From: Actinoalloteichus hymeniacidonis
Lineage (GTDB): Bacteria > Actinomycetota > Actinomycetes > Mycobacteriales > Pseudonocardiaceae
Reading direction: 5' to 3'
DNA length: 64,000 nucleotides
Assembly (NCBI RefSeq): GCF_014203365.1
Contig: NZ_JACHIS010000001.1
Coordinates: 2,914,001 to 2,978,000, forward strand
Part shown: positions 35,045 to 52,367 of the stretch, one piece after another
Numbering within the stretch: the first letter of the stretch is position 1
Layout of the letters: every line of letters starts with the position of its first letter
Translations under genes and position numbers: made by a program
Notes under the pieces: generated by a model
Databases searched by the model: none
Told to the model about the DNA's origin: nothing
Seen by the model: only the letters and a program-made list of their open reading frames with translations

Positions 35045-36049
35045 CTAGGTTCTCGGCCGTTCCTCGATCGGGACGGATGTCGGCTGGCTCGCGCGACGCT
35101 GATTCGGCGCGGTCACCTCGTTGGTCACCCACGTCTCGTCGTAGACGGTGGTGGCGTAGCGCTCACCGAGATCGGGGGCGATCGCCACCGAGGTCAGCGT
35201 GCGGTCGGAATCGTGTACTGCGGACCAGGCCAGCGCACCGGCCAGCACGGTCCCGCTCGAACCGCCGAGCAGGAAGCCGGCCGAGGCGAGCAGCATGCAC
35301 GCCGCGACCGTCTCCGTGTCGTCGACGTGGACGACGTCGTCGACGAGATCGCGGTCCAGGAGCGCGGGCGCGACGCTGGTGCCCAGACCGGGGATCGCGC
35401 GTCGCGCGGGTGGCCCGCCGAAGGTCACCGACCCGACGGCATCGACGGCGACGACCCTGGTCGCTGCGCCCGCGTCGCGGAACCAGCGTGCGCAGCCCAT
35501 CAGGGTGCCGGTGCTGCCCGCTCCGACGAAGAGAACGTCCAGGTTCGGGAACTCGTGGGCGATGGCAGGCGCCGTGCGGCGGTAGTGCGCCCGCCAGTTG
35601 CCGGGGTTGGCGTACTGGTTGAGCCAGATGAGCTCGGGATCGGCCGCACACAGTTCGCGCACCCTGGCGATGCGGGTGCCGAGATAGCCGCCTCGGCCGT
35701 CCGGCTGACGCACCACGTGGACCTCGGCGCCGAGGGCCCGCATCATCGTCACCGAGGTGGGCGCGCACCTCGGGTCGGTCACACAGATGAAGCGGTAACC
35801 GAGGTTGGCCGCGATGGTGCTCAGCGCGACGCCGAGATTGCCCGACGAGGACTCGACGAGCGTGCCACCGGGGTGCAGGACCCCGGCACGCTCGGCGGCC
35901 TGCACCATCTCCAACGCGGCCTTGATCTTGATGGAGCCCGCGAAATTGAATCCCTCGCATTTGAGATGCATCGAGTGCCCGACCACGCCACTCAGGTCGA
36001 CGAATAAGTCGTCCACATTGAATTCATGCGGAGCGCGGATCACCGGCAT
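35045..36049 (-). CDS. sbnA: SbnA-like PLP-dependent synthase (2,3-diaminopropionate biosynthesis)
   Basis: 334 residues, cysteine synthase superfamily. The PLP lysine is probably Lys41 in FAGSIKIKAAL; the phosphate/substrate loop is ESSSGNLGVAL (66-76) and the glycine loop is GAGSTGTLMGCARWF. SbnA joins O-phosphoserine and glutamate into N-(1-amino-1-carboxy-2-ethyl)glutamate, which SbnB oxidises to L-2,3-diaminopropionate. The partner SbnB-like gene is at the opposite end of this cluster (61.5 kb). It lies 4 bases after the MATE gene and 11 before the carbamoyltransferase gene. Confidence 0.9.
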   Translation of the reverse strand: MPVIRAPHEFNVDDLFVDLSGVVGHSMHLKCEGFNFAGSIKIKAALEMVQAAERAGVLHPGGTLVESSSGNLGVALSTIAANLGYRFICVTDPRCAPTSVTMMRALGAEVHVVRQPDGRGGYLGTRIARVRELCAADPELIWLNQYANPGNWRAHYRRTAPAIAHEFPNLDVLFVGAGSTGTLMGCARWFRDAGAATRVVAVDAVGSVTFGGPPARRAIPGLGTSVAPALLDRDLVDDVVHVDDTETVAACMLLASAGFLLGGSSGTVLAGALAWSAVHDSDRTLTSVAIAPDLGERYATTVYDETWVTNEVTAPNQRRASQPTSVPIEERPRT

Positions 36050-36053
36050 TGCT

Positions 36054-37415
36054 TTACTCCGTCACCTGTCTGGCGCGTGCCGTTCCCTCGGCCACCACCC
36101 GCGCGGCGACTCGGCGGAATGCCAAGCCCTGTCCGATGGCGACCAGTGCGTTGGCGACCACCAACGTGGTCCACAGGCCGGTGATGCCGGTCGTCGTGGC
36201 GATCGGGATGCTGACCAGCGCCAGCGCCCCGTAGACCACGGCGAACACCAGGAAGCTGGGCACCGTGCGTTTGAGGGCGGTGAGCCCGAAACCGAGGACG
36301 GCCTGGATGCCGTCGCCCAGGATCGCCACGGCGACCAGCGGAAGCAGCAGAGCCACCGTCGAGGACACCGAGGGGTCGGCGGTGAACAGACCGGCGATGC
36401 CGGAGCGGAACACCACACCCAGGGTGCACAGCACGCCGAGCGCGATCATGACCACGATCAGACCGGCCCGTACTCCCTGGTAGAGACGCGCGGGTTCGTC
36501 GGTGGCGGCGTACCTGCTGATCACGGGAAGGCCGGCTTGGCCGACGGCGACCGCAGCGGTGAAGGTGATTCCGACCAGGCTGGTGGCGATGTTGTGCACC
36601 GCGGCGTCGGAGGTACTGATCCGCGCCGCAGCCAGGGCCAACACACCCAGCACCGCGAACTTCACCAGGACGGTGCCCGCCATCGGGATGCCGACCTTGG
36701 CCAGCGCCAGCACCTTCCGGACGTGGAAGCGGGCGCTGATGAGGTTGCGCAGCGGGACGCCGAGGTGCTTGCGCAACGCCGCGAGCATCACGGTGGTGAT
36801 GACCAGATTGGACAGCAGCAGCGCCCAACCCGAGCCTGCCAGCCCCAGTTCCGGAAACGGTCCGAAGCCGGTGACCAGGGTGAACGACAGAATGGCCGTG
36901 CAGGCCGCGCCCGCGAGGCCTGCGGGTAGCACGGCCTTGCTGTTGCCGAGCGCCACCAGGCTGGAGGTCGCCATCGAGCCGAATCCGTTGAGCAGCACAC
37001 CGCCCGCCATCAACCAGGGGAAGGCGCCCAGGCTCTCGATGGTGCGGTCGGGCACACCGCTGGCGGTGGCCAGCAGCGGCACGGCGGCGACCGCGCCGCC
37101 GCCGACGACTCCGACGACCACCGCCAGCCAGGTCCCGTCACGGACCACGGTCAGCAGGCCGGCGCGATCGTCGGTCTTACTCGCCAACAACGGCATGATT
37201 CCGCGCACCGCACCGGAGACGGCGGCCATCGCGGGGGAGTAGACCGCCACGGTGACGGCGAACCCGGCCAGCGCTGCGGTGGCGTGTCGGCCGAGGACGG
37301 CGGTGTTGATCAGCGCACTGAAGGACACCACCACCATCGACAGATACAGCGGGACCGCCATCCGGGTGATGCGCTTGACGTCACCGCCCACGGTGTCTGC
37401 GGCTGGTGCGTTCAT
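36054..37415 (-). CDS. MATE-family efflux transporter
   Basis: About 453 residues with 12 predicted membrane helices in two homologous halves; both halves open with MATE-type segments (AVPLYLSMVVVSFSALINTAVLGRHATAALAGFAV and LALAKVGIPMAGTVLVKFAVLGVLALAAARIST). It should export a drug-like molecule by ion antiport across the cell membrane. ATG at 37415 follows GGGGG. It is the first gene of the precursor operon and therefore the best candidate for product export and self-protection. Confidence 0.92.
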   Translation of the reverse strand: MNAPAADTVGGDVKRITRMAVPLYLSMVVVSFSALINTAVLGRHATAALAGFAVTVAVYSPAMAAVSGAVRGIMPLLASKTDDRAGLLTVVRDGTWLAVVVGVVGGGAVAAVPLLATASGVPDRTIESLGAFPWLMAGGVLLNGFGSMATSSLVALGNSKAVLPAGLAGAACTAILSFTLVTGFGPFPELGLAGSGWALLLSNLVITTVMLAALRKHLGVPLRNLISARFHVRKVLALAKVGIPMAGTVLVKFAVLGVLALAAARISTSDAAVHNIATSLVGITFTAAVAVGQAGLPVISRYAATDEPARLYQGVRAGLIVVMIALGVLCTLGVVFRSGIAGLFTADPSVSSTVALLLPLVAVAILGDGIQAVLGFGLTALKRTVPSFLVFAVVYGALALVSIPIATTTGITGLWTTLVVANALVAIGQGLAFRRVAARVVAEGTARARQVTE

Positions 37416-37501
37416 GATCCCCCGCCCCGCCCGGCCCGCGTCGATATGTGCTGAGCGCGAATCCAACGGGCATTGTTGGAAAGTTGGCTAGAGTCACCGT
37501 A
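37416..37501. promoter_or_regulatory. Divergent promoter region MATE operon / discrete acyltransferase
   Basis: Only 86 bases separate the two starts. TAGAGT at 37489-37494 ends seven bases before the acyltransferase ATG, and no ribosome site lies between, which suggests a leaderless acyltransferase transcript. Sharing this short region implies coordinated expression of precursor, export and AT functions. Confidence 0.5.
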
Positions 37502-38521
37502 ATGGATGGTTATGCCGCTGGGAGGGCCGTGCTCGCAGACCGCACGGCGCTGGTGTTTCCTGGTCAGGGCTCGCAATTTCCGGGAATGGGAGCCGAATTC
37601 GCCGAGGATGGTGTGGCGGATCGCTGGTTCGCCGCCGCCGACGAGGTACTCGGGCTGAAGCTGGGCGAGCTCTGCCGTTCGGGCTCGGCCGAGGAACTGC
37701 GCGCGACCGAGATCGCGCAGCCCGCGGTGCTGGTGGCCAGCCTGATCGCCTGGGAGGCGCTGCGCGGTCGTGGCATCGAACCGGCGGTGGTCGCGGGCCA
37801 CAGCCTCGGTGAGTACACGGCATTGGTCACCGCAGGTGTCCTCGAATGGACGGATGCGCTGCGGCTGGTTCGACGTCGAGGCGAACTGATGGCCGCCGCG
37901 GCCGACCGTAATCCGGGCAGGATGGCCGCGGTGCTGGGTCCGTCGTCCGCCGAGGTGGAGTCGTGGTGCGCGCGGGTCCACGCCGAGACCGGTGAGATCG
38001 TGGCCGTGGCCAACCACAATGCGCCGAGGCAGCAGGTGGTATCCGGGACGCTGGCCGGGGTGGACGCGGTGCGGACCCTCGCGCGTGCCGAGGGCGCCGA
38101 CGTGGTGCTGCTCAAGGTGTCCGCTCCCTTCCACAGTGAACTGATGCGCGATGCCCAGACGGAGTTCGCCGCTGATCTCGACGCGGTCGACTTCGGCGTG
38201 CCGAGGGTGCCGGTGATCGCCAATGCCACCGGCGACTACGTGCTCGACGGGGCTGCGGCGCGGGACGCCCTGCGGGTTCAACTGTGTGCTCCCGTTCGTT
38301 GGACGGCGACCATGCGGCTCCTGGCGGACCAGGAGATCGCCTCGGTCGTCGAGGTGGGCCCGGGTCATGTGCTGACCAACCTCGCCGGTCTGTGTGCGCC
38401 GGAGCTGCCTGCCGTCAGCGTCGGTTCGGCGGCGGGTCTGTCTGCTGCGGTGGACCGGTTGCATGGCTCGGTGGCGCTCACAGATCGGCACAGCGACGCT
38501 GCAGTTCGGTCAGCGACTTGA
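37502..38521 (+). CDS. Discrete malonyl-CoA:ACP acyltransferase (trans-AT)
   Basis: About 339 residues, FabD-like: FPGQGSQFPGMG at the start, nucleophile Ser101 in GHSLGEY, a conserved Arg in LVRRRGELM, and His211 in SAPFHSELM. Intact catalytic residues and the GHSLGE/FHS pattern fit malonyl specificity. The two polyketide modules in this cluster have AT regions without an active Ser, so this enzyme should load both ACPs in trans. Its 3' end overlaps the convergent monooxygenase gene by 44 bases. Probably leaderless. Confidence 0.92.
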   Translation: MDGYAAGRAVLADRTALVFPGQGSQFPGMGAEFAEDGVADRWFAAADEVLGLKLGELCRSGSAEELRATEIAQPAVLVASLIAWEALRGRGIEPAVVAGHSLGEYTALVTAGVLEWTDALRLVRRRGELMAAAADRNPGRMAAVLGPSSAEVESWCARVHAETGEIVAVANHNAPRQQVVSGTLAGVDAVRTLARAEGADVVLLKVSAPFHSELMRDAQTEFAADLDAVDFGVPRVPVIANATGDYVLDGAAARDALRVQLCAPVRWTATMRLLADQEIASVVEVGPGHVLTNLAGLCAPELPAVSVGSAAGLSAAVDRLHGSVALTDRHSDAAVRSAT

Positions 38522-39508
38522 TCGCCGACAGCACGTCGTCGGTGCCCACACCGAAATCGATCAGGCAGGCGATCTCGTCCACCCCGAGCTCGGCGACTCG
38601 TTGCACCACCGGGATGCAGCTGTCCACCGAGCCGATCAGACAGCGGTCGGCGGTGAAGTCGCGGTAGGTGTGGTCCAGCAGCTCGGCCAGTTCGGCCTCG
38701 GTGAGTTGGTCGGCGGTCGGGCTGCCGGGGCGGTTGACCGAGAAGAGGTCCATCGAGGACCGCAGGTAGGCGGTGAGCGGTTCGCGGGCCAGCGCGTGGG
38801 CGTGCTCCTCGCTGTCGGAGACCAGGGTGTGCAGCATGAGCGCCACCCGTTCCGCGCCCGCGCCGTGCCCGTGGCGTTCGATGGCATCGCCGTAGTCGGC
38901 CAGGTTCTCCGCGAGGCGGTCGAAGGACTGGCCGAGCAGGTGGGTCAGCACACCCGCGCCGAGTTCGCCTGCGAGGCCGAAGGTGGCGGGGGATCCCGCC
39001 GCGGTCAGCCACAGCGGCGGGCGATCCCGTACCGGACGGGGATAGGTGCTCACCTCGGTGGCCGCGCCGTCGGGGCCCGCCCGCTCGACGGACTCGCTGG
39101 CCCACAGCGCGGTGAACTCGTCGATCTGTTCTCGGAGGATCCGCCGACGGTCGGCGAAGTTCTGCGGGGCGAGGACGAAATCGGTCGGGTTCCATCCGGA
39201 GGCGAAGGCCAACCCGACCCGTCCACCGGAGAGCTGGTCGACCACCGACCATTCCTCGACCACTCGCAACGGATCGTGCAGCGGAAGCACCACGCTGCCC
39301 GCTCGTATCTGGACTCGGGAGGTCACGGCGGCCACGGCTGCGGCGGTGACGGCCGGATTGGGGAACGGGGCGCCGAAGGGGTGGAAATGTCGTTCCGGCA
39401 TCCACACCGCCTCCAATCCCGCTTCGTCCGCGGCACGGGCGGCCTGCAGCAACAGTCGATACTGCTCGGCGGCGTGGTCGCCGGTGGCGAAGAACAGCAG
39501 GCTGAATC

Positions 39509-39512
<4 letters not shown>
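38478..39512 (-). CDS. MupA-type FMN-dependent luciferase-like monooxygenase
   Basis: 344 residues of the LLM class, specifically the subgroup found with NRPS/PKS systems (MupA/Atu3671, TIGR04020): MRFSLLFFATGDHAAEQYRLLLQAARAADEAGLEAVWMPERHFHPFGAPFPNPAV and SGGRVGLAFASGWNPTDFVL are typical. These enzymes act on carrier-bound intermediates, for example oxidative rearrangement in mupirocin; the reaction here is unknown. Its ATG overlaps the stop of the last synthase gene (ATGA), so it is translationally coupled to the assembly line. Confidence 0.92.
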
Positions 39513-46404
<6,892 letters not shown>

Positions 46405-46408
<4 letters not shown>

Positions 46409-49400
46409 GTGTCACCGTCCCGTTCGCGACGCTTGCGTAACACCTGCCGCCTGCGTCGGAGCGCGGCCTCACTCGGCGCCGGACCGGTGTTCGCGGCCGG
46501 AGCGGGCTGTTCGGGGCCGGTGAGGTTCGCGACGAAAGCCCGCACCGAGGGGAACCGGAACAGATCGACGATCCGAGCGGCGGGCACTCCGGCGGCCCGC
46601 ACCTCGCTGAGCAGGCGTGCGACCAGGATCGAGTTGCCGCCCGCGAGGAAGAAGTCGTCGGTCACCCCGATCTCCTCGCGGCCCAACACCGAGCGCCACA
46701 CCGCCAGCAGTGTCTCCTCCAGCTCGCCTGCGGCGGGAATCGCGGCGCCATCGCGTTCGAGGCCGGTGACGGCCAGCTTCGGCAGCGCGGCCCGGTCCAG
46801 TTTGCCGTTCGGATTCAGCGGCAATGCCTGCGTCTCGGCGAAGACCACCGGGATCGCGGGCGGCGGAAGCAGCGCCGCCAACGCGGCCTGGATGGTCGTC
46901 GCCGAACCGGGGCCCGGCCCGGCGGGGACGTAGTGCGCCACCAGATGGGCCCGATGGTCCTCGCGTTGGACCGCCGCCGCGCAGGCCGCGATCCCCGGCA
47001 CCCCGGCCAGGGCCCGCTCGACCTCCTCGAGCTCGATGCGGTAGCCGTCCACCTTGACCTGATTGTCGATGCGGCCGGCCAACTCGACGGTGCCATCGGG
47101 ACGCAGCCGGGCGAGGTCGCCGGTGCGGTAGACCGGCTTGCCTGCGTCCACCCCGGGCAGCGGACCGAACACCGCAGTGGTCAGGTCCGGACTGCCCACA
47201 TAGCCCCGGGTCACGCCTGCGCCGCCGATCACCAGCTCGCCGACCATGCCGACCGGCACCGGCCGCAGTTCCGCGTCGACCACGTGCAGGGTGGTGTTCG
47301 CCAGGGGCGATCCGACCAGGACGCGTTCGGGGGCGGCGGGCACCGTCCACGCGGTGGACCACACGGTCGTCTCGGTGGGCCCGTACATGTTGAGCACGGT
47401 CGGACCGTCCAACTCGGTCAGCGCGGTGGCCAACGCGGGGTCCAGCGGCTCACCGCCGACCATGAGCAGCCGCAGCCGGCGCAGCGCCGCCGTGGCACCG
47501 GGCAACCGCAGCATGCTGCGCAGGAAACTGGGGGTGGCCTGCATCGCCGTCACCGCGTGGGCGGCCATCGACTCGGGGACCGTCAACGGCACCTCACCGG
47601 GGCCGTAGCCTGCGGCGATCGTCTCACCGTTCTCCCCGAGCACCACCGGCACGCCCCGTGCGAGGGTCCACAGCAGTTCCACCACGGCGATGTCGAAGGT
47701 CACGTTGGTGACCGCCAACCATCGGGCGTCGGCGGGCAGCGGCACCGCCTCGTCCAGGGCGACGAACAGGTTCATCAGATTCCCGTGCGTCACCTCGACG
47801 CCCTTGGGCATCCCGGTGGACCCGGAGGTGAAGATCACGTACGCGGTGCTGTCGCCGTCGACGACCGGCAGCGGCGGCCGATCGGCGGCGGGTGGAATCG
47901 CGTCGGCCGGGTCCGCGACGGGCACCGTCAGCACGGGCCCGGTGAACCCCTCGGGAGCGTCCTCTCCGGGGGAGAGCAACACGGCCGCGCACTCGGCGGT
48001 GGTCAGGATCCGTCGGGCCCGTTCCGCCGGGATGGTGCCGTCCAACGGCACGTAGGCCATGCCCGCCCGCATCACTCCCAGCAGCGCCGACACCAGTTCC
48101 GGCGACCGCCCCACCCGCACGGCCACCCGGTCGCCGGGGCGCAGACCCGAGGCGGCGAGAGCGACGGCGATCGCATCGGCCTGGTCGGCCAGCCGCCCGC
48201 CGCGCAGCGTGCGGTCGCGGAAGGTCACCGCTGGCGCGTCGGGTGCGGCACGCAGGGCGGCGACGATCTGCGCGGGAACCGTCTCCGGCGGTATCGGTCG
48301 TTCGGTGGCGGCATTGGCCCGCGTCAGGGCGGCGGTGTCCTCGGCGTCGAGCAGCGACACCTCGCTCAGCGGGGTGTCCGGGGCATCGGCCAACACGGTC
48401 AACAGCTGCCGGAACCAGGAGGCGAACCGGGCCGCGTCCTCGGCGTCGAGGAGCTCGTCGTTGTGGATCAGCAGACCCTCGGCGCCACCGTCGACCTCGC
48501 GCAGTTTGAGCATCAGGTCGTATTGAGCGGCGTAGATCGGCGCCGAGTACGCCGAGGCCCGCACCCCGGTGAGGTCCAACGGCGATTCCGGATAGCTCTG
48601 CAGGATGAACACCGCCTGGAACAGCGGTGCGTGCGCGGCGCTGCGGTGCGGCGCCACCGCCTGCACCACCTGGTCGAACGGAAGATCCTGATGGGCGAAC
48701 GCGTCGAAGGCGGTACGTCGGGTCGCCGCCAGGTACTCCCGCACCGTCATCGTCGGTTCGGGTGCCATCCGGACGGTGATCGAGTTGAAGAACAGGCCGA
48801 GGGTGTTCTCCAACGCCGGATAAGGCCTGCTCGCCAGCGGACTGCCCACGGCCAGATCGGCGCTGCGGGTCATCCGGGACAGCAGTAATCCGTAGGCGGC
48901 GACCAGTCCGCCGTAGAGGGTGGTGCCGCATTCAGCGCACAACGCCCGGATGCGGTCCATGAACGCCCGGTCGTAGCGGAAGGTCAGTGCGGCACCCCGG
49001 TAGCTCTGCACCGATGCTCGCGGCCTGCCCGGCGCCAGATCCAGCAGCGGCGGCAGATCGGCCAACTGCCCGCGCCAGAAATCGCGTTGGCGCTGGGCCC
49101 TGGCCCCGCCGACCCAATGCCGTTCCCACGCGGCGAAATCGGCGTAGTGAACGTCCACATCGGGCAGCTGCGCGGATGTCCCGTGGACCCGAGCCGCGTA
49201 GAGCGCGGACAGCTCCTTCTTGATCAACCCGACCGACCAGCCGTCGGAGATCACGTGGTGCTGGGTGATGACGAAGACGTGTTCCTCCGGTCCGCAGCCG
49301 ATCAGGTCGAAGCGGATCAGCGGCGCCGAAGCCAGGTCGAAACGGTGCGAGACCACCCGGCGAACCGTCTCGTCGACGGCGTCGGGCGGGACCGGGTGCT

Positions 49401-49854
49401 CGGTGAAGACCGGATCGCACTCCTCGACGACCTGCACGAGGCCGTCGCCGTGTTCGGCCAGGGCGGTGCGCAGGATCTCGTGGCGTGCGGTCATGTCGCC
49501 GATCGCGCCACGCAACGCGGCGACGTCCAGCGGACCGCTCAACCGGGTCGCCAGGTACATGTTGTAGACCGGGACCTGCGAGCCGAGTTGCTCGATGAGC
49601 CAGAGTCGCTGCTGGGCGAAGGACGCGGGCAGCGGTGCGGACCGGTCGGCCCGGCCGATGCGGGTGTTCCGTCGTTCGTCCTCGTGCTCGCGTTCCCGGA
49701 GGAATTGCACCAGCTCGTCGCGAACCGAGGTGATCGCCGCGCGCAGGTCCTCGTCCAGCGCGCCACGCGGCGCCGAGATACGCAGTCTGTCCTCGTGCAA
49801 CGAGAGCCGGATACCACGGTGGGTGATCTGCGCGAGCGTGTCGGTGAGGGTCAC
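46405..49854 (-). CDS. NRPS: TubC docking-C-A-T, predicted glycine-type module
   Basis: About 1149 residues from the GTG at 49854, which overlaps the stop of the upstream KS gene (GTGA). Residues 1-50 form a TubC-type docking domain (LTDTLAQITHRGIRLSL, then DRLRISAPRGALDEDLRAAI), followed by C (about 70-480; HHVISDG 199-205, canonical), A (about 500-990; TSGSTGMPKG, FDIAVVELLWTL, NMYGPTETT) and T (Ser1075 in GGNSIL). By alignment with GrsA the specificity residues are approximately DIVQMGMVWK, close to the glycine code as I remember it. The frame is open to 50322 but overlaps the KS gene and is not coding there. A basic C-terminal tail (RRRRQVLRKRRERDGD) may dock with the next protein. Confidence 0.94.
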
Positions 49855-52367
49855 AGGTCCACGGTCTCCAGATCCTCGTCGGCGGGTGCGTCGGTGTCGT
49901 GGACCCGGGAGTAGAGGCTGCCCAGGCGTACCTGCTCGGCGACCACCTCCGTCATCCCGGCCAAGGTCTCGGCCTCCAGCAGGGCACCGAGGTTGCAGCG
50001 CACATCGAGCCGGTCCAACAGTCGGGCCAGGATGCGGGTGGCCAGGATGGAATGGCCGCCCAATCGGAAGAAGCTGTCGGTGGGGGCCACTCGGTCGACC
50101 CCCAACACCTCGCGCCAGATCGCTGCGACCTCGGCGGCCACGTCGTCGGTGCCCTCGCCCGCGCCGATCGGCGCGGCCTCGCGCGCGACGGCGACCTGCT
50201 CCGTCAAAGCGACCTCGGCGGCCCAGTGTCGTTGCTCGTCGAAGGGGAAGCGCAGCGGCGCCCGCCGAGCCCCGGCGGGCAGCAGCGCGCCCCATGGCAC
50301 GTCGACGCCCCGTTCCCAACAACCGCCCAACAGCCGCAGCAGCTCGACCCGGCTCGCCAGCGCCCCGGCGAGATCCAGCACCCCGTCTTCGCGGGGACTC
50401 TCGAGCAGGCCCATGAACGCCGACCGCGACTCCTCGACCACGTCGTCGACGGCCACCGGGATGCTTCCGGGTAACTCCACTCCGCTGGCGCGCAACAACA
50501 CCGGGCAGCTCGGCGCGGCGAGCTCGTTCTCGAACAGCAGCAGTTCGATCTCCTCGACCACCTTGTCGCAGCCACTGAGATCCCCGCCGTCGGCGACGAT
50601 CTGCTGCCCCTCGGCGTGCAGCGCGGCACAGCGAACGGCGATGGCGGCGGGCACGGCCCCGGCGGCCGCCAGCGCCAGATACGCGCCCGCCCCGGCCCCG
50701 GAACAGGCGTCGGGTCGCGCGCCGAAGCGGATCAACGCCTCGGCCAGGGCCAGTGTGGACTCGCCGTCGTCGTCGGCACCGAGTTGAGCCAGCAGCCCGG
50801 TGGTGTCGGCGGCGATGTCGAGATCGAAGACCAATGGGCCGTCGGGCTCGGTGGTGGGCGGGGCGCTCAGTTCCGCGACTAGCTCGGCGTGATCAGCGGC
50901 GATGACGGCCCGTCGATAGGGGCGCAGGGCACGTCGGCAGGCCAGCGCGGCGGCCAGGTGCGCGGGCCGGTGCGCCGAGTCGGCCAACGCCCGGCACAGT
51001 GCGTCGAAGGCCGACTCGGTGTGCGCGGAGATCGGCAGTAGCCGAACCTCACCGTCGGGTTCCGGCTCGGCCGCTGCCGGGGGCGCCTGTTCCACGACGA
51101 CATGCCCGTTGGTGCCTCCGACGCCCAACGAGGTCACCGCCGCCCGGCGTGGTCCGTCGGTGACGGGCCAGGGATGCGCGGTGGTGCTGACGTAGAGGCC
51201 GCTGTCCCCGAACGGGATGGCCGGGTTCGGCTCGGTGTGACCTGCGGTCGGCGGCACGACACCATCGCGGACCGCGAGGATCGCCTTGACGAGTCCGGCC
51301 ATGCCCGCGGCCTCGTCGAGGTGTCCGATGCTGGACTTGACCGCGCCGACCGCGCACGGACCGGTGGCACCCGACTCCGCACGAATCCGGCTGAGCGCGG
51401 CCAGTTCCACCGGGTCGCCCAGCGGAGTTCCGGTGCCGTGAGCCTCGATGTAGCCGACCGACGACGGGTCGACGGCGGCATCGGCCAACGCGGCGGCGAT
51501 GACCTCGCGTTGCCCGCGCACACTGGGAGCGGCGAAGCTCAGCCGGTCGGCGCCGTCGTTGTTGAGCGCCGAACCGCGTAGCACCGCATGCACCCGATCG
51601 CCATCGCGCACCGCATCGGCCAGTCGCTTCAGCACGAGCACGGCGACACCGCTGCCGGGCACGGTGCCGTCCGCAGCGGCGTCGAAGGGGCGACACCGGC
51701 CGGACGGCGACATCACTCCGCCGGGATGTGCCAGGTAACCGTGGGTGTCGGGCAGCTGCACGGCCACCGCTCCGGCCAGCGCCACCGAGCAATCGTCCGT
51801 CTGCAGCGACCGGCGGGCGAGGTGTACCGCCGACAGCGAGGTCGAGCACATCGACGCCACATACACGCTGGGGCCACGTAGATCCAGGTGATAGGACACC
51901 AACAGCGGCAGTGCCGCAGGCCGATCCCATGGCATGCGTTGTCCGGTCGGACCACGGCGACGGCGAGCGGCGTAGTGGTTCTCGCCCGCACCGCAGAACA
52001 CCCCGACCGACCGATCCGCATCCAGCGGCCAGCCCGCGTCGTCCAACGCGTGCACCGCTTCCTGCAACAGCAACCGGTGCTGCGGATCCATCGACTCGGC
52101 ATCGGCCGGGGCGATCCCGAAGTAGGCGGCGTCGAAACGATCGATGCCCGTCAAGGCGCCCGCGGTGGGCACGTAAGCGGGGTGGTCGCGCAATCCTGCT
52201 GGCACGCCCTGCTCGGCCAGTGCCTGCGGCGTCGGCGTACTGGTAGCCACGACCCCGTCCAGGACGAGTCGTGCGAAGTGCTCGACGTCCGGTGCGCCGG
52301 GGAACCGGCACGACATGCCGACGATCGCGATCTCGGCGGTGTGCTGCTGATCAGGCATGTCGGACAC
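49851..52367 (-). CDS. PKS module: KS-(dead AT)-ACP
   Basis: 838 residues. KS about 10-425 with Cys174 (ASMCSTSL), His310 (EAHGTGT) and His349 (SSIGHLDEAAG): active. The region 440-715 still aligns with an acyltransferase, for example RPDACSGAGAGAYLALAAAGAVP (552-574 region), but the elbow GHSxGEY has become GAGAGAY, without Ser. ACP with Ser773 in GGHSILATRI. No reductive domains, so one malonate should be added and kept as a beta-keto unit unless modified in trans. Its start overlaps the end of the upstream NRPS gene by 17 bases and its stop overlaps the next start by 4. Confidence 0.94.
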   Translation of the reverse strand: MSDMPDQQHTAEIAIVGMSCRFPGAPDVEHFARLVLDGVVATSTPTPQALAEQGVPAGLRDHPAYVPTAGALTGIDRFDAAYFGIAPADAESMDPQHRLLLQEAVHALDDAGWPLDADRSVGVFCGAGENHYAARRRRGPTGQRMPWDRPAALPLLVSYHLDLRGPSVYVASMCSTSLSAVHLARRSLQTDDCSVALAGAVAVQLPDTHGYLAHPGGVMSPSGRCRPFDAAADGTVPGSGVAVLVLKRLADAVRDGDRVHAVLRGSALNNDGADRLSFAAPSVRGQREVIAAALADAAVDPSSVGYIEAHGTGTPLGDPVELAALSRIRAESGATGPCAVGAVKSSIGHLDEAAGMAGLVKAILAVRDGVVPPTAGHTEPNPAIPFGDSGLYVSTTAHPWPVTDGPRRAAVTSLGVGGTNGHVVVEQAPPAAAEPEPDGEVRLLPISAHTESAFDALCRALADSAHRPAHLAAALACRRALRPYRRAVIAADHAELVAELSAPPTTEPDGPLVFDLDIAADTTGLLAQLGADDDGESTLALAEALIRFGARPDACSGAGAGAYLALAAAGAVPAAIAVRCAALHAEGQQIVADGGDLSGCDKVVEEIELLLFENELAAPSCPVLLRASGVELPGSIPVAVDDVVEESRSAFMGLLESPREDGVLDLAGALASRVELLRLLGGCWERGVDVPWGALLPAGARRAPLRFPFDEQRHWAAEVALTEQVAVAREAAPIGAGEGTDDVAAEVAAIWREVLGVDRVAPTDSFFRLGGHSILATRILARLLDRLDVRCNLGALLEAETLAGMTEVVAEQVRLGSLYSRVHDTDAPADEDLETVDL

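Noticed and set aside
35045-36049. SbnA-like gene as an ordinary cysteine synthase (cysK)
   Set aside because: The PLP-lysine motif and the pairing with an SbnB-like gene in the same cluster fit diaminopropionate synthesis better.
37502-38521. Discrete AT as the housekeeping fabD
   Set aside because: It stands among cluster genes without fabH, acpP or fabF neighbours, and the cluster has two modules that need an AT in trans.
49855-50322. N-terminal extension of the docking-C-A-T NRPS
   Set aside because: Lies in another frame of the KS-ACP gene, is Arg/Gly-rich, and a GTGA-coupled start with a clean docking domain begins at 49854.
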